64,000 bases of DNA from Albugo candida (Eukaryota; Oomycota; Peronosporomycetes; Albuginales; Albuginaceae): the NCBI GenBank assembly GCA_905220665.1, contig CAJNAR010000164.1:1-64000 (forward strand), written 5' to 3'. Position 1 is the stretch's first letter. Every line of letters starts with the position of its first letter. The notes below the pieces were generated by a model, which was not told where the DNA came from, ran no database searches, and worked only from the letters and a program-made list of their open reading frames with translations. Made by a program: the position numbers and the translations under genes. Shown piece by piece: positions 57,701 through 64,000 of this stretch.

Positions 57701-58830
57701 TATATGACACGTCCATCAACGCTTTGTCCATCTGGACTACGATACTGTCGATCGTATAGCAAAGATTACAGAACTAGAGATCGATATTGATGACCGCTGG
57801 TGAGAGAAATGCATTACTTGTGCGGAAAGAAAGCAAGCAAAGAACAAACAGTCTCCGGTATAAACCGACCAACGAAACTGATTTGTGGACCGAGGTGGAA
57901 TCAATATTTCGTCATTTTGATCGAGTAAGAATAAGCAGCTACGAAACTTCATGATTTCGTAGTTTACTTTGAGAAGCGACTTGTAAACAAGATTCATGTT
58001 CTACGCACTGATGGTCGAAAATAATACAGGAACGTCAACCTTTTCTGAAAAGAAGTGGGAGTAAGACGACAATTCAGTGAGGCCGAAATCAAGCCTTGAA
58101 TGGAAAAGCTGAACGAATGCATCGAACAGTAATGAACCTAGTGTAGTCTGTGATATTTTAAGCTCTATGGCGTTATTTATATGCAGAGATTCTGCTGATT
58201 AATCGACGCATATCCTTAGTAGGAGCTCTACCAGATAGACTAAAAAAAAATCCCTCTCAAGCTTTTTCCTGGGAAGGACATGTGTCTTGTTGATGTCGTA
58301 ACACTCGGCTCACCTTGTTCATTTCGAATCCGAACTGGAAAGAAGTCTCTCGAAAAACGAAGTGAAGGAGGCGCTGTCATTGGAAAATGTGATGAAATCA
58401 AGGGGTACAAAGTGTATTTACCCAAATCAAGACTGTGATCATTACTCATCATATCTCAAATGCGGAGTCAACGCTGGAAGGAGCAAATGGAAATGGAAAT
58501 TCTGAGGGCCATCAAAAGCATTTGGCAGATGGTAACATGAGTCCTGAGGATACCAACGCAGAAACGGAATCAGTCTCAACTGCTACAAAAAAGCGAGCGG
58601 ATCTCACCAAGAAAAAGTTTAAGAAAAACATGCTTACCAGAAATCAGAAAGAAACCTGCGCTTCGGGAGATTGTATCATTGCTGACTCGGCGGGATTTGA
58701 AGCCTTACAAGCGAGAATTCAGTTCAAAAAAGCATGTCGTATGGAAGTAGGCTAAAGACGTAGAACGAGCCTCCTTGGAGGAAAATCAAATATGGACCAT
58801 CATTTGCAGCAGTCATGATATTAATGACGA
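57700..58830 (+). pseudogene. Copia pol fragment of a second lineage (integrase to start of RT)
   Basis: Broken plus-strand frames read, in order: a GAG-pre-integrase CITCAERKQAKNKQS block (about 57800), YFEKRLVNKIHVLRTDG (about 57970-58020, the integrase HVLRTDGG block with its last glycine lost), a MEKL-ECI block (about 58100), VVTLGSPCSFRIRTGKKSLE (about 58285-58350), IGKCDEIKGYKVYLPKSRL (about 58380-58435), and ERASLEENQIWTIICSS (about 58760-58810, the start of the reverse transcriptase region). The sequence style differs from Copia-1 to Copia-4 and resembles copia elements I associate with oomycetes. No LTRs are found. Confidence 0.65.
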
Positions 58831-59044
58831 CTGGCTCTAGCAAGGATCTGAGAAATTCTAGGAAGGCATGGTGACGTATTAAACGCGTGCGTGAAGGCAT
58901 GAACAGAAAAGAATTCAATTTGTATTTGCACGTGCCTCAATGAATGAAACATTGATTCCGGTTGCGCCATTCTGTGAGTTCTTAAGCTATTGCATAACCA
59001 GGAATCCGAACGAGGAACTGTTATCACACCGCACCTGCAATTTT

Positions 59045-61440
59045 GTGGGGATATAGGAAAGCAATGTTGACGCCATTGACAAACACTTCTTGCATTTTAG
59101 TGTGTAATAAAAAGTGAAAGGATTCCAGTTCATTGTGATACTTGGTTCCCTAAACAATGGATACATTTTGTAGAGAGCGCATTCGATAGAAGGATGGCCA
59201 TGTTTATGACGTACACCGTGACTACTGAGATGTTGTTTCGCATCAATATTACTGAGGTGACCTAAGCACCCTCGCTTAAGCGGACCAACGGTAGATCTTG
59301 TTGCACATCAATAAGAGATAGATGGAGGGCTATAAATATTGCACGGGTAATATGAGACAGTGACGCGAAGCTCCTCATTATATGACAGAGCTGACTACGC
59401 CATTTTTATTTAGACCACTAAGCAAAACAATGAGGGCAACGTACTGGTGTGTGTAGCAATCTGCAGTGGTGATCTGAAATTCTGAAATAACAATGCGTCG
59501 GTGATATACTGGATTCAGTAATCGTTTTTGTACTCGTAGATGCTGCACCCATGAGAGCCAATTTAATAAAAGGAATAGCTCTCGTAGCTAGGGTCAATAA
59601 ACCACACGTTTTTTTTTGACGCTGATCTCCTCCATCAACTAACCTACTTCGATAAAGCTTATTGTTTGATATAGATTTTTCCAGCCACGTGATGCCTCCA
59701 TCGAGTTGCGAATCTTCTGTCTGTACCAAGGTTATGGGCAGCAGATAACTATATAAATAATCAACTTAAAGTGCACATCCTCATACAACTGATTTTTCTT
59801 TGATTCAATGCAATCCAATAGCAACCCGTTCACAGCGATGGGATACTCAAGAGATAGTTCAATATTCCTATCTGGGTTGGTACAACGCTAGATAAGCTCG
59901 TTTAGATGTGATATACGTACGTATATTTGAAGCAATTTGTCCGACTGAAGTTGGTGCAGCGCATTTCTTGACTCGATTTCTAAGAGCTCACCAACTTCGT
60001 CAACCCTTGTAAGCATCTCGGTCTTTGCGACGTTTGTGTGGCGTGAACGATAAAAAGTGAGCCTCTTCTTTTGGTACAGCCATATCGTCGGCATTCGTGC
60101 TTTCAGTGAAATAATTTTTGAATGCTCCTTCCATGCTCTGGGTTTTAAAATGCATCTCTTCCTTCTATCTGCACCTTAGTAGACATAAGCCCAGAGAAGT
60201 AATTGCTGGTAATTTGACCACGAAGTGCTCGAGATCGCACCTTCGAATCTATGTGTTAATGACTCCATGAGATGACGCTTCCAGCTCGAGTAAGCCAGAT
60301 GCATTGTCACATCTCCGTCACCGATTGGTAATCTACTTTTTCTTTACGCTTTAGGGGTGGAATTGGTCTACAATTAACCGTTGGGGATTGGACGGAGAGT
60401 GGGGTGTTTCATCGGGGGTCCCTCATTCAACTCACCCGACAACTTAAGTATGGATTGCACCAGATTCAAGCAGTACGGACCAGGTTAGTAAAATGTGTTC
60501 GTTACAAAGAGATCGATGAAATACTTCGCATCATAAGATAGAATAGCTATACCTATGAAATTTTCTCACAGGCATTGTCAATTCTAACCAGTCACGTAGG
60601 CCCGGAGTAGTAGAAAAGAAGACTCTCCCCGTAGACATGACCACTCCATCGACCGGAACAGCTTCTCTGAAAGTAAAAATGATTATTGGACATCCCAGGC
60701 CGTGAAGGAAACGGGAGATGTGGATGCGTTCTTCCTCCACTCTCACGACAAATACTTGGAGGAATCATATTTTCTTTTGAAAGAAACGAATACCCGAAAA
60801 AATATTGAGCCCGATGTTCCCGTCCCGCACTTCAGCTGTTGACATGCATCCATTTTTGTACCCGTCACTATAATATTGCCGCCGGGCATTGTTGGTCGCA
60901 GGAGTATGGGCCAACACTTGACCCATCCAAATAATCATGCAACAGGAGGCCTTCAAGATTTTGTAAGGTCTCGCTGCATTCAACTTTGCACAAGGAGCGG
61001 GTGCTTTCCATCTGCGTACAGCTGCAGATAGTCTCAATATCGGGGCTTTTCGGCTTGGGTAGTTCCATGCATATTGCGCTTTCGCATTAGCCTTATCCTT
61101 ACGCAAGGACTCCTGCGGCTTGAGAGCTGGCATCATTGTACTTTCCCAACTTATAGTCAGGAAGGGATTATTGAGCATGTCACCACGACTAATATGTCAT
61201 GTCTCATTTGGTCTACACTTGCACTTTCTTTTTTACGTGCATGTCACGAGGTGGTGTTGTTACCGCACGAATCACTTCTAACACGTTGCACCGTCTTACA
61301 GGAGATGAGGTTACTTTCCACGTCAGCACAATTGAACGCCTAGACATTCAGTTGTGTGGAGATGTCAACATGAAGCATTGATGTCGAAAGCAATCAGGTG
61401 AAAAAGTTTCTTACTTAAGAAAGCGCAATATAAGCCGATA
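59045..61440 (-). pseudogene. LINE-3: decayed ORF1 plus start of ORF2
   Basis: Minus-strand segments match LINE-1 ORF1: SLRKDKANAKAQYAWN and MGQVLAHTP (61110-60900), VEEERIHISRFLHGLGCPII (60740-60680), VDGVVMSTGRVFFST, and RVDEVGELLEIESRNALHQL (about 59990). The ORF1 start region lies near 61375, and 61380-61420 resembles the LINE-1 5' UTR. 59290-59060 corresponds to the first part of ORF2 (N-terminal endonuclease). The copy therefore keeps its 5' end and lacks the 3' two thirds, unlike ordinary 5'-truncated insertions. Multiple stops. Confidence 0.78.
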
Positions 61441-62615
61441 ATACATCTCAACTGTCTGAATTGTCGCCTGCCTTTTTCTACTCGGATGTTATTGGATGCC
61501 ATATGGATCGATAGATGTTTTTATGCTTTGTTGTACCGGTGTGTACCACAAAGGGATAGAGACTCGGAACGTTTCTACAAAATTCTTTAAGAGCATAGGC
61601 TTCATGAAATTGAAAAAAGGGATCCAATATAATGTATGCAACTACCTAAAGTTCCCCGTATTGCATTCGCACTTGATGGCTCTGCATTTGCGACGACATC
61701 GTTACCGATATGCCAAGGACTCTATAGATGGTAGCGAAGGAAGCCCTATTCAAGTCGCGGTATCTACCAATAGATGCGGAACCAGAAAACCCATGGATCC
61801 CATTCCGCAAAGAATTCCCCACTGCTCGTCATACCATAACTTAGGAAAAGCGAAAAGCGCGTATTTCTTCAATAAAATGTTCTTGTTTTGTATTCAAAAA
61901 TCATCAGCAAGACATAGGCAGACACAAAATAGTTCCGAAATAGAAAGGAAGATTTGGGGCAACGAAAAGGTTTAAGATTTTCCCGCTGTGTTAGATTGAT
62001 CACAAAATATCAGCTTTTCTGATTACCAAGGAATTTCCCTGGGGCATTTCAGAACTGAATGGTTGTTGATGTTTTTTGCTGATCATGTAGAGATGTTGTC
62101 CAGTCGTTTTATGGATTTGATCGGATGCTTTCGGCCGCTGCATTGGTATAAGGTGAGAGGCCCAGTGCTGATCACTACAGAGCTTATCGTGTGCTGTTAA
62201 GGCCTGGGTTCCACACCAAGCTGCCATATTTGTCACTACCTCGTGCTTATGCAGGACGTCGCCAACACCTATGTCCACCAATATCAATTTTCTCGTTGAA
62301 ATGACTGAACATGGAAAAATTAATCTTCTCGTAGTTGTCTTCCACCTTTACGAGCGAAATTTTGTTACATTTGATATACTAGATTCTCTCACAGCTGCAC
62401 GATTTTACAACGCATGCTAATTGATCGATCGAACGCAACAAATAATAAAAATATTCAAACGACTACCTCACGTACAAAGAAAGCATAGGAGTATCAATTG
62501 AGTGGTTTGTAAAATCCACTAAGGATGGAAGTTAGTTCTGACTGAATGTTTGTATATGTTCGCTAAATCGACGAACTAGCACCGGAGTTAGACCATGCTT
62601 GCTGGTTGTCATTTT
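61441..62615. other. Low-confidence ORFs only
   Basis: 61496-61975 (+, 159 codons) and 62000-62287 (-, 95 codons) are open, but neither has a recognisable domain, convincing splice context or composition. No repeats identified. Confidence 0.35.
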
Positions 62616-64000
62616 CTAGCCAAACCATTTCTCATGGCAAAATGTCAAAATATGATGCCATACATTTGATGTCGCCCTGTTTGTCGAGAAATTCAAAGAA
62701 CTTTTGGTGTCTATCGTATCAGTGATAGAGTATAGATTGCCATGAACTCCAATATCAATAGAGCTGATGAGCCATTCGGCAGTGGCACGAAAAATCGGAG
62801 GAAAGAACGTGTGTGAATGAGCTGTCCAATGACGTCGAGCTTCAACAATTGCGAACGCAAGCGTTCCATGTTCTCCACTCAATTCAAGATCATCTCTGGA
62901 CAAATTCCACCATCGACCATGAACAATTATTCCTCGGCCATTAGGATCAAGCTTTGCAACATACTGATATAAGCCCGTTTCGTTGTGCATTCGGAAAGGC
63001 TGACAATACTTTATTTTTTTCCGAGACCAGCGGCCATTTATTCTGTATGGTTCACCAAGATCTATCGCTTCTGTGCACGTTCCAGTTAACCGACCATCTT
63101 GGTAAAGTTGCATCTGAACCGTTTCCTGGTACTGAAAACCTTCCGAGTCAGCTGCAACCCCACGCATGATATAGCGTCCAGCAGTGAACACTTGAATTGC
63201 ATCCGAATCAATATTACTCGCTTCTGATGCGTCCTGTTCAGTGTTTGATGTCAATACCCAATTAAATTGGCCTCGTCCTCGCTGATACTCTCTATTTGTT
63301 GAGCTATCCTCGTCGATATTTTTCCACCATCCTGTAAGGCTTTTTCCGAGTGTCACTGGATCAGTACACAATTTTCCGTGGTAAATGAAAGTGCCTACTT
63401 GGTCCGTTATCGCAAACTTCATTACAAATTGTACTCGCTTTGGCTTCCATGTGCCACAGATAGTGCAGATCTAGCAATATAAACAATTAATCTAAAGTGA
63501 TCGTTCATTCGTCATTGTACAAAACCTGTGGATTACAGAGCTCGCAAGAAAAGCCATTTATTGTGCCGTCCGATAAAAATTCTATCCTGCCGAGGCACTC
63601 ATCGAATGTCTGTTGAATGTGACAAGTTTTGTTATCTAAAATTGAGTTTCGGGTTCGGCTGAAGCCCGTGCGCCCACGAGAAGAGCAACCAACAAAGCTA
63701 TATGATCCTGCTTGTATCTCAGAGTCTGGGATCACTGTACGTAACCAGAACTCTTTCTCAACAGCGGCTTTTCGATAAGTTCTAGTGCCACTCTCCAAAC
63801 AACTAATTATTTCGTCAGTCTTGATGCTTTTATCCAGAAAATTGTCGACCCGTCGCCAACTCCCGCAGTACGTGGCCAAGAGTTTTGGTTGCCAGCAGTG
63901 TGAAATCATCAGATCTGTTGGAGTAGCTCTAGGATGCGGGAGATTGACAGTACAAATTATAGATTTCTCTAATTTCTCAGCAGAAATCACAAAATGACAT
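62616..64000 (-). CDS. Unidentified protein, 3' exons (5' end beyond the window)
   Basis: Exon 64000-63526 is open to the window edge. A 55-nt GT-AG intron (63525-63471) follows, then the terminal exon 63470-62616; the phase is kept. Around the junction a Cys cluster (CELCNPQ, then ICTICGTWKPK) gives two CxxC pairs, possibly a zinc site, after an earlier CHIQQTFDEC. The later part has a repeated pattern of short beta-like strands (QMQLYQDGRLTGTC, YQYVAKLDPNGRGIIVHGRW), suggesting a beta-barrel or sandwich. No signal or membrane segment is seen in this part. I do not recognise the family. More than 310 codons are visible without lesions, so it is probably a working host gene. Confidence 0.65.

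Noticed and set aside
53475..61440. LINE-2 and LINE-3 as one twin-primed, inverted insertion
   Set aside because: The 3' part lies on the wrong side of the inverted 5' part, and about 2 kb of unrelated copia sequence separates them.

Overview
The window is eukaryotic, repeat-rich nuclear DNA. Genes carry short spliceosomal introns (about 49-90 nt, GT-AG), and most of the sequence is transposable elements at several stages of decay. Short introns, a copia fragment of a type I associate with oomycetes, several Mutator-like elements and a gene for a ciliary/basal-body protein (OFD1-like) all fit a zoospore-forming oomycete. A white rust (Albugo) is possible, but the species is inferred, not shown.

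Layout. 1-17140: a tandem satellite of about 415 bp per unit, direct to about 5590 and inverted after that, with a palindrome of about 1.1 kb per arm centred near 5609. Two Ty1/copia elements sit inside it: Copia-1 (+, 6980-11373) and Copia-2 (-, 11575-16091). 17162-23090: Mutator-like (MULE) sequences, including one element with clear terminal inverted repeats (18941-22305), plus small MITE-like repeats. 23147-34875: a nest at least four levels deep. A foldback-like TIR element contains Copia-3; the Copia-3 LTR contains a tRNA-derived SINE; and the 3'-LTR copy of that SINE contains a LINE of about 7 kb. Each step has a duplicated target or flanking sequence that can be read. 34875-38930: MITEs, a MuDR-type MULE and a copia gag fragment.

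39811-44870 is the gene island, all on the minus strand. It holds an OFD1-like LisH/coiled-coil protein (5 exons, reconstructed frame of 1012 codons), a mitochondrial ferredoxin-fold protein lacking all four cluster cysteines (4 exons, 195 codons), and a short unassigned gene. 44870-47827 shows no recognisable gene.

47828-61440 returns to repeats: a third TIR-bounded MULE, a Tc1/mariner element (DD34E), a degenerate LINE ORF2 (+), a copia integrase fragment of a different lineage, and a LINE ORF1 fragment (-). 62616-64000 holds the 3' exons of an unidentified minus-strand gene that runs off the right edge.

No transposable element here has a fully open coding region, although Copia-2 (LTRs differing at about 3 sites) and the LINE (exact 14-bp target duplication) look recent. 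The two confidently modelled genes have frame-consistent splicing and look functional.
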